Program-made: the position numbers and the translations under genes
Part shown: positions 1 through 7,687 of the stretch, piece by piece
Position numbering within the stretch: the first letter of the stretch is position 1
Layout: each line of letters begins with the position of its first letter
The notes under the pieces: model-generated
The model's input: only the letters and a program-made list of their open reading frames with translations
The model's database searches: none
Told to the model about the DNA's origin: nothing
Assembly: GCF_036186745.1 (NCBI RefSeq)
Contig: NZ_CP108086.1
Coordinates: forward strand, 7,130,001-7,194,000
Origin: Microbispora hainanensis
GTDB lineage: Bacteria; Actinomycetota; Actinomycetes; Streptosporangiales; Streptosporangiaceae
Length of the DNA stretch: 64,000 nt
Reading direction: 5' to 3'

Positions 1-165
1 TTGCCCGACCCGGATTCGCCGACCAGGCCCAGCGTGGTCCCCGCGGGGATGTCGAAGTCCACGCCGTCCACCGCGTTCCTGGTGCCTCTGCGCCGCAGCG
101 GGCCGGTGCGCACCGGGAAGGTCTTGGCGAGGCCGCGGACGCTGAGCAGCGCGGACGTCTCCCAG
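1..165 (-). CDS. Peptide-type ABC transporter ATPase, N-terminal fragment cut by window edge
   Basis: Read right to left, one frame gives LLSVRGLAKTFPVRTG followed by GLVGESGSGK, the start and Walker A motif of an oligopeptide/dipeptide (DppF/OppF-like) ATP-binding subunit that would energise a peptide or metal importer at the membrane. The window ends right at the Walker lysine, so signature and Walker B motifs cannot be seen. No start codon with a ribosome-binding site lies in front of it. Instead the sequence upstream, in another frame, is the beginning of an MFS transporter, so the natural 5' end of this gene seems to be missing. Family assignment is firm; the state of the gene is not. 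Confidence 0.6.
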   Translation of the reverse strand, partial: MGDVRAAQRPRPRQDLPGAHRPAAAQRHQERGGRRGLRHPRGDHAGPGRRIRVGQ

Positions 166-285
166 CAGGCCCAGGGCGGGGACCACCACCGTCTGCATGA
201 GGGCGTAGCCGAAGACCGCGAGGCCGAGGGCGGCCAGCACACCGGCGCCTCTCGCGGCGGGGCTCGTCGTGTCATCCGCGTTCAC
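150..285 (-). pseudogene. MFS transporter, N-terminal stub (about 42 residues)
   Basis: A GTG at 285 preceded by GAGG opens a frame reading VNADDTTSPAARG and then a hydrophobic helix, LAVFGYALMQTVVVPAL, which is typical of the first transmembrane segment of DHA-type MFS exporters. After about 42 residues homology stops, and the DNA continues as a peptide ABC ATPase in a different frame. The stub is divergent from the MarR gene at 384 with paired palindromic operators between them, the usual arrangement of a MarR-controlled drug exporter. What is seen is a broken gene; whether by deletion, recombination or an assembly join is not decidable from sequence alone. Confidence 0.6.
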
Positions 286-298
286 GAAGCCTCATTAG

Positions 299-327
299 TT
301 CGTAGTACGAACAGTTCGTAGTACGCA
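299..327. promoter_or_regulatory. Tandem MarR-type operator, two palindromes
   Basis: A perfect palindrome TTCGTAGTACGAA (299-311) is followed by a one-mismatch copy, TTCGTAGTACGCA (315-327). They start 16 bp apart and lie between the divergent MFS stub and marR-like gene. A further half site (GTACGAAC) occurs near 341. Position and symmetry fit autorepression by the MarR protein. Confidence 0.6.
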
Positions 328-383
328 CAAATTAGTTGGCTGTACGAACCGATGTCAATTACGCTCGGACCAGGAGGATGCAG

Positions 384-863
384 ATGACCACGACGACGGC
401 CACGGGGACGGCCACGGGGACGGCCACGGGGACGGCCACGGGGACCGGCACGGACGCGGCGTTCGCCACCGCGCTGGTGCGCATGTCCCACGTCGTGCAG
501 TACGTCTTCGCCGACGTGAGCCGGGAGCACGGCGTCACTCCGCAGCAGGCGCAGTTGCTGTGCATGCTGAACGACGGCCCCATCGGCATGACCGAGCTCA
601 GCCGCCTCCTGCATCTGGAGAAGTCCAGCCTCACCGGGCTCGTGGACCGGGTGGAACGGCGCGGGCTCGTGACCCGGGTCAGCCATCCGCGCGACCGCCG
701 CGCCTGCCGGATCTCGCTCACGCCCGAGGGCGCGGGGCTCGGCGAGCAGGTGCACGCGGAGATCTGCGCGCGTCTGGACGTCCTGGGCGAGGAGATGCCG
801 GAGGCCGACAGGCTCCGGATCGCCACGGCCCTCATGGGCGTGGTCGCGCGCTACACCACCTGA
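384..863 (+). CDS. MarR-family transcriptional regulator
   Basis: A 159-residue winged-helix regulator, expected to repress the divergent exporter and itself until a ligand binds. The core QYVFADVSREHGVTPQQAQLL, then LSRLLHLEKSSLTGLVDRVE and the wing with DRRACRISLTPEG, is standard MarR architecture. ATG at 384 is chosen because AGGAGG lies six bases upstream; earlier in-frame starts lack one. The N-terminus begins with a Thr/Ala/Gly run encoded by four near-identical 12-bp units (ACGGCCACGGGG) that probably form an unstructured tail of variable length. Since its divergent target gene is only a stub here, the regulator may be orphaned. Confidence 0.85.
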   Translation: MTTTTATGTATGTATGTATGTGTDAAFATALVRMSHVVQYVFADVSREHGVTPQQAQLLCMLNDGPIGMTELSRLLHLEKSSLTGLVDRVERRGLVTRVSHPRDRRACRISLTPEGAGLGEQVHAEICARLDVLGEEMPEADRLRIATALMGVVARYTT

Positions 864-1065
864 GACGCACTGACCTGAGCCGGACCAGCCACCCGGCCGC
901 GACTGCCCGAAGAAGGCGGAGCAGGCAGGTAATTACGCACACCGAAATGCCCGCCGTACGCACTTCCGCTGATGTCAGGGGCGTGGGCTCTCGCAAGAAT
1001 CGTCGTGATCGCGGTGATATGCGCCGATTCCAGGAGCACCTCAGGCAGCGTGCGCGGGGAGACCA

Positions 1066-1824
1066 ATGAGATACGAATTGCTCGGGCCATTACGCCTGGT
1101 GGACGAGGAGACGCACACGATCAGCGCGCCCAAGGTCGAGACGCTGCTGGCCGCGCTGCTGATCCGGGCGAACCAGCCGGTGTCGACCGACGAACTGCTC
1201 GACGAGCTGTGGGGGAACGATCCTCCGAAGCGCGCTCGCGCCGCCCTGCACGTCTACATCTCGCATCTGCGCAAGACCTACGTTCAGCCCGCGGTGGACG
1301 GGGCGGCCATCCGGACGCACGCCCAGGGCTACCTGCTGGAGGCGGACCGCGCGTCCGTGGACGTGTTCCGTCTGCAGAGCCTGCACGCCGCGGGCCGGGA
1401 CGGGGCGGACCGTGACCCGGAGCGGGCGCTGGAGTCGTTCGCCGCCGCGGCGGCCCTGTTCCGCGGGCCCGTGCTCGCCGGGATCGACAACGGGCTCATC
1501 GTCGGCACGTTCGCCCGCTGGGCCGAGGAGGTCCGGCTGGAGTGTCTTGAGGCGATCGCGATGTGCTCGCTGCGGCTCGGGCGGCACCGCGAGGTGATCG
1601 GCGACCTGTCCCGGTGGGTCGAGGAGTATCCGCTCAACGAGAACCTGCGCGAGCAGCTCATGCTGGCCCTCTACCGTTCCGGGCGGCGGGCCGAGGCGCT
1701 GGAGGTCTTCCAGTCGGCCCGGCAGGTGCTGCGGGAGGAGCTCGGGCTCGACCCCCGCGTGACCATGCGCCGGCTTCAGTTCGCGATCCTCTCCGCCGAC
1801 GCCGACCTCGCCATCGCGGGGTGA
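1066..1824 (+). CDS. SARP/AfsR-type transcriptional activator (BTAD domain)
   Basis: A 252-residue Streptomyces-antibiotic-regulatory-protein type activator. The OmpR-like winged helix is at residues 1-95 (LLGPLRLV, then SAPKVETLLAALLIRANQPV and RAALHVYISHLRKTY). A bacterial transcriptional activation (TPR-like) domain follows to about residue 245, with ALESFAAAAALFRGPVLAG and ending LREELGLDPR. Length matches small SARPs lacking an ATPase domain. Such proteins bind heptameric direct repeats and switch on secondary-metabolite genes, so its likely targets are in the 7-13 kb block or left of the window. The 200-bp spacer upstream holds no gene. Start ATG is preceded by GGGAG. Confidence 0.85.
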   Translation: MRYELLGPLRLVDEETHTISAPKVETLLAALLIRANQPVSTDELLDELWGNDPPKRARAALHVYISHLRKTYVQPAVDGAAIRTHAQGYLLEADRASVDVFRLQSLHAAGRDGADRDPERALESFAAAAALFRGPVLAGIDNGLIVGTFARWAEEVRLECLEAIAMCSLRLGRHREVIGDLSRWVEEYPLNENLREQLMLALYRSGRRAEALEVFQSARQVLREELGLDPRVTMRRLQFAILSADADLAIAG

Positions 1825-1839
1825 GCCCCGGAGACGACA

Positions 1840-1875
1840 CGAGGGGCGAGCCGGCTGCGGACGGCTCGCCCCTCG
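1840..1875. terminator. Bidirectional hairpin terminator
   Basis: A perfect 14-bp stem (CGAGGGGCGAGCCG, 1840-1853, with its complement at 1862-1875) and an 8-base loop lie between the convergent SARP and MFS genes. It is followed by TTT. Confidence 0.75.
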
Positions 1876-1900
1876 TTTCGGGGCGCGGGGAACGGCCCCG

Positions 1901-3334
1901 TCAACCCCGGGCGGCGGGTGCGGCCCCCCGCGCGCCGGGGCGGTACCAGAAGACGAGCGCGACGAGCAGGGCGATCACCAGGGCGCCGCAGGCCCAGACG
2001 AACACCGACGAGATGCTCCCGGCGAGACCACCCGTGCCCTGCGTGAGCGGGATCAGCATCGCGGCCAGGCCGAGCGAGCCGCCGATCGTGAGCGCCGTCT
2101 GCAGCACCCCCGCGGCGACCCCGGCGTACTCCTGCGGCGCGGTGGTCAGGACGATCATGTTGAACGGGATGATCGCCACGCCGACGCCGAGCCCCATGAC
2201 GACGAGGGCGGGGAGCACGCCGCCGGCGTAGGTGCTGCCGCCGTCGAGGCGGGTCAGCCAGGCCACTCCGGCCAGCACCACGACCAGACCGGCGACGGCA
2301 CGCGTCTTGAGACCGATCGCGGCGATGTGCTTGGTGAGGATCTGGGTGCTGACGAGCAGCGCCAGGCCGAACGGCAGGATCGCCAGGCCGCTCTGCAGCG
2401 CGTTGAGGTGCAGCACGCCCTGGAGATACTGCACCAGGTAGATGAGGAAGCTCGTGAGCACCGCCGCGAGCAGCAGCAGGGCGAGGAAGGCGCCGGCCCG
2501 ATCGCGGCCGGAGAAGAGGGCCAGGGGCAGCAGCGGCTCGTCGGCCCGCCGGTCCACCAGCAGGAGAACGACGGCCAGCACGACCGCGGCGCCGAGGGCG
2601 GTCAGCGTCCAGCGGTCGCCCCACCCGTTCTCGGCGGCGTGGACGAGGCCGTACACGGCGGCGGCGAGGGTGGCGGTGCTGAGCAGCGCGCTCGGCAGGC
2701 CGAGCGGGCGGCGCCGGGTCGCCTCGTCCCGCAGGCCGAGGGCACGGACGGCGACCGCGATGATGACCAGGCCGATGGGCACGTTCACCAGCAGGCTCCA
2801 TCGCCAGTCCCCCGCCCACGTGAGCACGCCGCCGAGCACCATGCCGGCGGAGGCGCCGAGCCCGGTCACCGTGGAGTAGAGGCCGAAGGCCCGCTGCTGC
2901 CGCTCCCCCTCGAAGACGATCGCCAGAAGCGCCAGCCCGGTGGGACCGGCGATCGCCGCGCCGGCGCCCTGCAGGATCCGGCCCGCGAGCAGCACCTCCA
3001 CGTTCGGCGCGAGCCCGGCGACCAGCGACGCCACCACGACCAGCCCGACCCCGGAGAGGAAGACCCTGCGATGCCCGAGCACGTCGCCGAGACGGCCGGC
3101 GAACAGCAGGAGGCCGCCGAAGGCGAGGAAGAAGCCGTTCGGCACCCACGATCCCCCGGCCACCGACAGATGGAGGTCGGACTGGAGGGTCGGGAGCGCG
3201 ACGTTCACGATCGTGCCGTCGAGCTGGAGCATGAACTCCGCCCCGACGATCGCCGCGAGCACGAGGGCCCAGGCGCGGCCGGCTCGCGGCGGCGCGCCGG
3301 CCGAGACGTCGCCGGGGGCGCTTTCGGTGGTCAT
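1901..3334 (-). CDS. DHA2-type MFS multidrug exporter (14 TM)
   Basis: A 477-residue inner-membrane proton antiporter of the DHA2/QacA type. Visible marks: LDGTIVNVALPTLQ in helix 1 (motif D1), GRLGDVLGHRRV (motif A, loop 2-3), GRILQGAGAAIAGP (motif B), and paired hydrophobic segments through residue 460, consistent with 14 helices. It faces a TetR gene across three matching operators, so expression is very probably TetR-controlled and ligand-induced. Substrate is unknown; export of a metabolite made by the neighbouring tailoring genes or resistance to an external drug are equally possible. The ATG is preceded by GGAGGTTCC. Confidence 0.88.
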   Translation of the reverse strand: MTTESAPGDVSAGAPPRAGRAWALVLAAIVGAEFMLQLDGTIVNVALPTLQSDLHLSVAGGSWVPNGFFLAFGGLLLFAGRLGDVLGHRRVFLSGVGLVVVASLVAGLAPNVEVLLAGRILQGAGAAIAGPTGLALLAIVFEGERQQRAFGLYSTVTGLGASAGMVLGGVLTWAGDWRWSLLVNVPIGLVIIAVAVRALGLRDEATRRRPLGLPSALLSTATLAAAVYGLVHAAENGWGDRWTLTALGAAVVLAVVLLLVDRRADEPLLPLALFSGRDRAGAFLALLLLAAVLTSFLIYLVQYLQGVLHLNALQSGLAILPFGLALLVSTQILTKHIAAIGLKTRAVAGLVVVLAGVAWLTRLDGGSTYAGGVLPALVVMGLGVGVAIIPFNMIVLTTAPQEYAGVAAGVLQTALTIGGSLGLAAMLIPLTQGTGGLAGSISSVFVWACGALVIALLVALVFWYRPGARGAAPAARG

Positions 3335-3369
3335 GGAACCTCCACGGTCTGCTGACTGGGGGCATCAGA

Positions 3370-3453
3370 CTGAGGCAACCTCAGGTTAGCGGGCGTATCT
3401 ATACTGAGGTCGTCTCAGGTTAAGTGAGAGGATTCAAGCTGAGGCATCCTCAG
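3370..3453. promoter_or_regulatory. Triple TetR operator
   Basis: Three 15-bp inverted repeats with consensus CTGAGGnnnCCTCAG occur at 3370-3384, 3404-3418 (one arm TCTCAG) and 3439-3453. Their starts are 34 and 35 bp apart, in the space between the divergent MFS and tetR genes. The even spacing, a little over three helical turns, would place three repressor dimers on almost the same DNA face. Confidence 0.75.
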
Positions 3454-3476
3454 GATGTCAAGCGGGAGGTATCGGA

Positions 3477-4061
3477 GTGGACGGCAAGCCCTACATCGCC
3501 CAGCGCCCCAAGCGGGCCGACGGCCGGCGCAACTACGACGCGATCCTGGCCGCGGCCCGCAAGGCGTTCGAGAGCGCCGGGGCCGACGCCTCCCTGGAGG
3601 ACATCGCGAGCCAGGCAGGAGTGGCGATCGGCACGCTATACCGGCACTTCCCCACGCGGGCCTCGCTGGTGGAGGCCGCGACCCGCGACGGCCTGGAGAA
3701 CCTCGTCGCCCACGCGGAGCGGCTGGCCTCCGGGCCGGACCCGCTCGACGCGCTGGTCGCCTGGATGCGCGAGGCGGTGGTCCACTTCAGCACCTTCCGC
3801 GGGCTGGTGGGCATCCTCGCGCAGAGCATGTACGACGAGGGCACGCCCTCCCACACGATGTGCAGCGCGATGCACCACAGCGGCGCCGACCTGCTGCGCG
3901 CCGCCCAGGCGGCCGGCAGGGTGCGGCACGACCTGACCCCCGACGAGCTGTTCGACCTCCTCAGCGGCGCCGCCTGGGTGCGCGAGCAGGCGACCCCCGA
4001 CCGGGACGGCAGCTCCCGCTTCCTCGAACTGGTGCTGGAGGGCATCACCACACGGGACTGA
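3477..4061 (+). CDS. TetR-family repressor of the adjacent exporter
   Basis: A 194-residue one-component regulator. The N-terminal helix-turn-helix reads ILAAARKAFESAGADASLED, then GVAIGTLYRHFPTRASLVEA; the C-terminal ligand domain (residues 75-190) is the type with a buried hydrophobic pocket. The GTG start follows GGGAGG with suitable spacing. It is divergent from the DHA2 exporter with a three-site operator array between them, so it most likely represses both genes and releases on binding the exported compound. The 190-bp stretch after it carries an AT-rich patch (TATAGAAT near 4121) that could be a promoter for the next gene. Confidence 0.9.
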   Translation: MDGKPYIAQRPKRADGRRNYDAILAAARKAFESAGADASLEDIASQAGVAIGTLYRHFPTRASLVEAATRDGLENLVAHAERLASGPDPLDALVAWMREAVVHFSTFRGLVGILAQSMYDEGTPSHTMCSAMHHSGADLLRAAQAAGRVRHDLTPDELFDLLSGAAWVREQATPDRDGSSRFLELVLEGITTRD

Positions 4062-4250
4062 CTCTCCGCACCACCCCATCTCCGTGACGCACGTCATAAA
4101 ACCAACAAAGCAGCTAGGTAATATAGAATAAGCGGGCATCCCGTCCAGCACACGTCGCCCGAACCTCCGCCCTCCGCTACCAGTGGAAGTCTCGGCCCGG
4201 ATGCGAGAAAGGAGCGCGATCAGGGTCGAAAAGCTCTTTTCGGTCACTCA

Positions 4251-7070
4251 ATGCCTGGGGTCGTCACAAAGATGAGCGTGTACGAAGACAGACTGACCGA
4301 CACCGCGTCGACCAGGGTGGTGCGCACGGCCGAGCTCGACCTGCTGCTGTCCCTGACCCAGGAGCCCGGCTCCGAAGGGCGTCTCATCGCCGTCCTCGGC
4401 GAGCCCGGGTCCGGGAAAACCCACCTGTTGTCGGCGCTCGTCCGGGAGCGCCAGTGGACCGCCCTTCCCGCGACCGTCTATCGATGCTCCTCCGGCGATC
4501 GGGAGCGGGCGATGAACGCCGTGAGGAAGCTGCTGTGGCGGGCGCGCCGGGCCGGCGAACGCGAGGGGGGCGACCGCCCCGTGATCGGCCTCGCGCGCCG
4601 GCGCCACCGGCCCGACCGCGAGCTCGTGGTCATCGAGGACGCCCACCTCGCCGACGACCAGACGATCGGCGAACTGGTGGGCATCGCCGCGGGTGACCCC
4701 GCGCCGCTGGTCGACGTGATCGTCTCACTGCGCCCCCGCCAGACCCCCGACCGCCTGGCCGAGGCGGTGTCCGTCACCACGGCCTTCGGGCGCACCGTGC
4801 GGATCGAGCTGGGACCGCTCGACGACGAGCAGATGCTCGCCATGTCGCCCGTCCCCGCGCCGTACGAGCTCCGCCACCGCAGCGGCGGCAACCCGTTCAA
4901 CCTCCGGGCGCTGCAGGCGATGGAGCACGGCGCCCGCTCGGGCGGCGACGGTGCGCTCGCGCCGTACGAGTTCGCCGTGATGAGCGAGGTGCGCGACCTG
5001 GCGCCCGCCGAGCGCTACGCGCTGCACGCGGCCGCGATCCTGCGCTCGCGGTTCGACACGGACCTGCTCGCCGAGGTCGCGGAACTCGACCCGCTGGTGG
5101 CCTCCGCCGCGCTGCGCCGCCTCGTCCGCCGGGACCTGGTGCGGGTCGAGCCCGTCGGGACGCTCTTCGCCATCAGGGACGAGGTCTTCGGCATGCTGCT
5201 GCGCCAGATGATCGACCCCTGCTGGGCCGCACTGGCCCACCAGCGGGCGCTGCACCGGTTGTCCGCCCGCGGGCAGGCCGGCACCCAGATCGGCTTCCAT
5301 CTGGTCAGCTCCCTGTCTCGGTCGAGCGAACTGGCGCGGATCGTGGACGCGTCCCAGGAGATCATGGAGACGGACGTCAGCGAATGCGTCTCCTGGCTCA
5401 CGCCGGTGCTCGCCGAGGCGCCCGCCTCGACCGAGATCGGAGCGCGCGCCCGGCTGGCGCTCAGCACGGCCTTCGGCCGCCTGGGACGGATGGCCGAGAG
5501 CCGCGACCTGCTGTTCGTGGTGCACGAGTCGGGCGCCGCCGTGGATCCGGCGGCGCTGGCGGAGCAGGTCGCGTTCGTCTCGGTGGTCGAGGGCGTGCTC
5601 AGCCAGGACGTGCAGACGCTCGACCTGCTCGGCGACCTCCTCAGGCGGCCCGACCTGCGCGACTCCCCCGTCTGGCCGCGCCTGGTCCTGGCACGCGGCT
5701 TCCGCGTGTCGATGCTGGGCCGTACGGCCGGGCGGGCCGAGACGGAGTCCGCGCTGCGCGCGGCGCGGGCCGCGGGCGACGACCCGGTCGCCGCGGGGCT
5801 GCTCGGGCTCGCCGCGCTGGCGTCGATCGCCGCCGGGAACGTGGATCGAGCCCTGGCAGAGGCCGACGCCGCCGCCGAGGCGCTGGACCGCACTCCCGAA
5901 CACCTGATGGCGCGCCACATCGAGTGCCTGCTGCTGGCCGGGCTCGCCTACATCTACCTCGGCCGGAGCGCCGACGCCCAGCGGCAGGTCGGCCGCGGCG
6001 TGGAGATCGCCCGGCGACGCCGGCGGCCGTTCCTGCTGCCGACGCTCCTGGTGCTGCTCAGCGAGGCCGAGCGACACCTCGGCCGGCTCCGGCAGGCCAG
6101 GGACGCGGCGGACGCGGCCATCGTCGAGTCGGATGCGGGCAACCCGCTGCGGCACGCCCAGGCGGTCGCGCTGAAGTCCGCCGCCGAGGTGTGGATGCAG
6201 CCCCCGGGCAGCGGGCGGGCCAAGTCGCTGGCCCAGCAGGCGCTGGCGCAACAGGCGCTGACCGGCGCGCACGTGAACGGCAGCGCCTCGATCGCGGCGC
6301 TGACGCTCGCCAGGTGCGCGTGGCTGGACGGCGACCCGGCGCACTGCGTCACGCTCCTGCTCAACGAGGGCCGGGGCGCCGACATGCGGGTGATTCCGTC
6401 GGGCAGCCGCCTCACGATCTGGGAGACGCTCTGCGCCGCCGGGATGGACGCGGGCATGCCTCTGGACGACTGGGCGCGCCGGGCCCAGGAGCACGCCCGC
6501 GCCGTGCCCGTGCCCCCCAACCTGGCGTACGCCGCCATGACCCGCGGCCACCTGCTGCGCGTGCAGGGGTCGCCGGGCGAGGCGGTGCGGTGCTACCGCG
6601 AGGCGGCCGACCTGTTCGCCTCGGTGGGCATGCCGGTGGAGCAGAGCTACGCCCTGGGGCAGGCGGCGCGGGCGCTCGGCGAGCAGGGCCGCGCCGAGCA
6701 GGCGGCCCACACGGTGCGGCTCGCCGCGGAGATCGCGCGACGGTCGGAGGCGGTGACCCTGCTCGACTGGCTGGGCCGGCAGACCGGCGGACCGCCCGCG
6801 GCCCCCGCCCCCCAGCCCGGGGCGCGGCAGGAGATGCTCGGGCGTCTGGAGGTGTTCGGCCGCCTGACCCACCGGGAACGCGAGATCGCGTTGCTCATCT
6901 GCTCGGGGATGAAACGGCGGGACATCGCCGACCGGCTCACGATAAGCATGCGGACGGTCGACGTCCATCTGACCCGCATCTACCGCAAGGCGGGGGTCAG
7001 CTCGCGCATGGAGCTCGCGCTGGCGATTCAGCGAAAGACGGCCGGGCAGGAGTACGCGACCCGCTTTTAG
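4251..7070 (+). CDS. LAL-type LuxR regulator with AAA/STAND ATPase
   Basis: A 939-residue large ATP-binding LuxR regulator (MalT-like STAND class), commonly a pathway-specific activator in actinomycete biosynthetic clusters. Walker A GEPGSGKTHLL is near residue 50 and Walker B ELVVIEDAH near 125. A central helical-repeat sensor region (about 300-830) is Ala/Arg-rich, and a C-terminal LuxR helix-turn-helix reads LTHREREIALLICSG then RTVDVHLTRIYRKAGV. A second in-frame ATG at 4272 is an equally plausible start, since neither has a strong ribosome site. It sits directly upstream of the AOC-barrel/AKR pair, 60 bp from the next gene, so those are its nearest candidate targets. Confidence 0.88.
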   Translation: MPGVVTKMSVYEDRLTDTASTRVVRTAELDLLLSLTQEPGSEGRLIAVLGEPGSGKTHLLSALVRERQWTALPATVYRCSSGDRERAMNAVRKLLWRARRAGEREGGDRPVIGLARRRHRPDRELVVIEDAHLADDQTIGELVGIAAGDPAPLVDVIVSLRPRQTPDRLAEAVSVTTAFGRTVRIELGPLDDEQMLAMSPVPAPYELRHRSGGNPFNLRALQAMEHGARSGGDGALAPYEFAVMSEVRDLAPAERYALHAAAILRSRFDTDLLAEVAELDPLVASAALRRLVRRDLVRVEPVGTLFAIRDEVFGMLLRQMIDPCWAALAHQRALHRLSARGQAGTQIGFHLVSSLSRSSELARIVDASQEIMETDVSECVSWLTPVLAEAPASTEIGARARLALSTAFGRLGRMAESRDLLFVVHESGAAVDPAALAEQVAFVSVVEGVLSQDVQTLDLLGDLLRRPDLRDSPVWPRLVLARGFRVSMLGRTAGRAETESALRAARAAGDDPVAAGLLGLAALASIAAGNVDRALAEADAAAEALDRTPEHLMARHIECLLLAGLAYIYLGRSADAQRQVGRGVEIARRRRRPFLLPTLLVLLSEAERHLGRLRQARDAADAAIVESDAGNPLRHAQAVALKSAAEVWMQPPGSGRAKSLAQQALAQQALTGAHVNGSASIAALTLARCAWLDGDPAHCVTLLLNEGRGADMRVIPSGSRLTIWETLCAAGMDAGMPLDDWARRAQEHARAVPVPPNLAYAAMTRGHLLRVQGSPGEAVRCYREAADLFASVGMPVEQSYALGQAARALGEQGRAEQAAHTVRLAAEIARRSEAVTLLDWLGRQTGGPPAAPAPQPGARQEMLGRLEVFGRLTHREREIALLICSGMKRRDIADRLTISMRTVDVHLTRIYRKAGVSSRMELALAIQRKTAGQEYATRF

Positions 7071-7130
7071 GGCCGCTTGAGCGCCTCCTTCTAATGTCGG
7101 ACCACCTTGTTTCCGCCTCGGGAGGCGAAT

Positions 7131-7676
7131 ATGGATCTGCGCGCGCTGTCCGGCCGGATCGCGCCGGTGCACGACGCGGTGAGCTCCTTCCTGGTGCCGT
7201 TCCTGGCCGCACCGCCGGAGACCACCTCGGACCGGGTGGGCGCCCTCGCCCGGCCCGGACGGTCGCTCATCCTGCGCGACCTCACCGAGAAGGTCGTGGA
7301 GTATCGCTCCAACAACGCCGACCCCACCGGGACGACCCCGACCGAGAAGGACTTCGCCACGGTCAGGCTGGAGATCTTCGGCCCGGACGGCGAACCGCTC
7401 GGCGAGACGACCGGCGCCGGCCGCATGCTCTACAAGCAGGAGCACGACGGCCACTTCATCGCGTACTTCGGCGAGGAGATCCGGCTGCGGGACGGCAACG
7501 TCATCCGCTCCGGCGGCCTGGTGGACGACGCGCGGCTCACGGCGGGCGAGGCCGCGCACTTCCCCGCCGTCGTCGTCGCGGGGCCGCTGCGCGGGGCCGT
7601 CGGCGTCCGCTGGTTCCGCCCGCTGGTCAAGGAGGCCCACGACACGTACGAGTCCGCGATCGTGGTCTACCGGTAG
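7131..7676 (+). CDS. AOC-barrel-like protein, candidate cyclase of a biosynthetic pathway
   Basis: A 181-residue soluble protein with no membrane segment or signal. The central 110 residues alternate short strands: FATVRLEIFGPDGEPLGET, GRMLYKQ, GHFIAYFGEEIRLRDGNVI, then a Gly/Trp-containing C-terminal strand. This pattern (lipid-binding-like beta barrel with an internal IRLRDG-type strand) resembles the allene-oxide-cyclase-like fold that includes spirotetronate cyclases such as AbyU. The resemblance is by eye and the catalytic assignment is inference. Start ATG 7131 follows GGGAGG. It ends 11 bp before the aldo/keto reductase, so the two are probably cotranscribed. A non-enzymatic ligand-binding role is possible. 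Confidence 0.6.
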   Translation: MDLRALSGRIAPVHDAVSSFLVPFLAAPPETTSDRVGALARPGRSLILRDLTEKVVEYRSNNADPTGTTPTEKDFATVRLEIFGPDGEPLGETTGAGRMLYKQEHDGHFIAYFGEEIRLRDGNVIRSGGLVDDARLTAGEAAHFPAVVVAGPLRGAVGVRWFRPLVKEAHDTYESAIVVYR

Positions 7677-7687
7677 CGGGGGACGCC

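Noticed and set aside
4725..7640. Very long open frame opposite the LAL regulator (971 codons)
   Set aside because: The plus-strand protein has clear ATPase and LuxR motifs; the antisense frame is His/Arg/Gly-rich with no domain, a normal product of GC-rich third positions.
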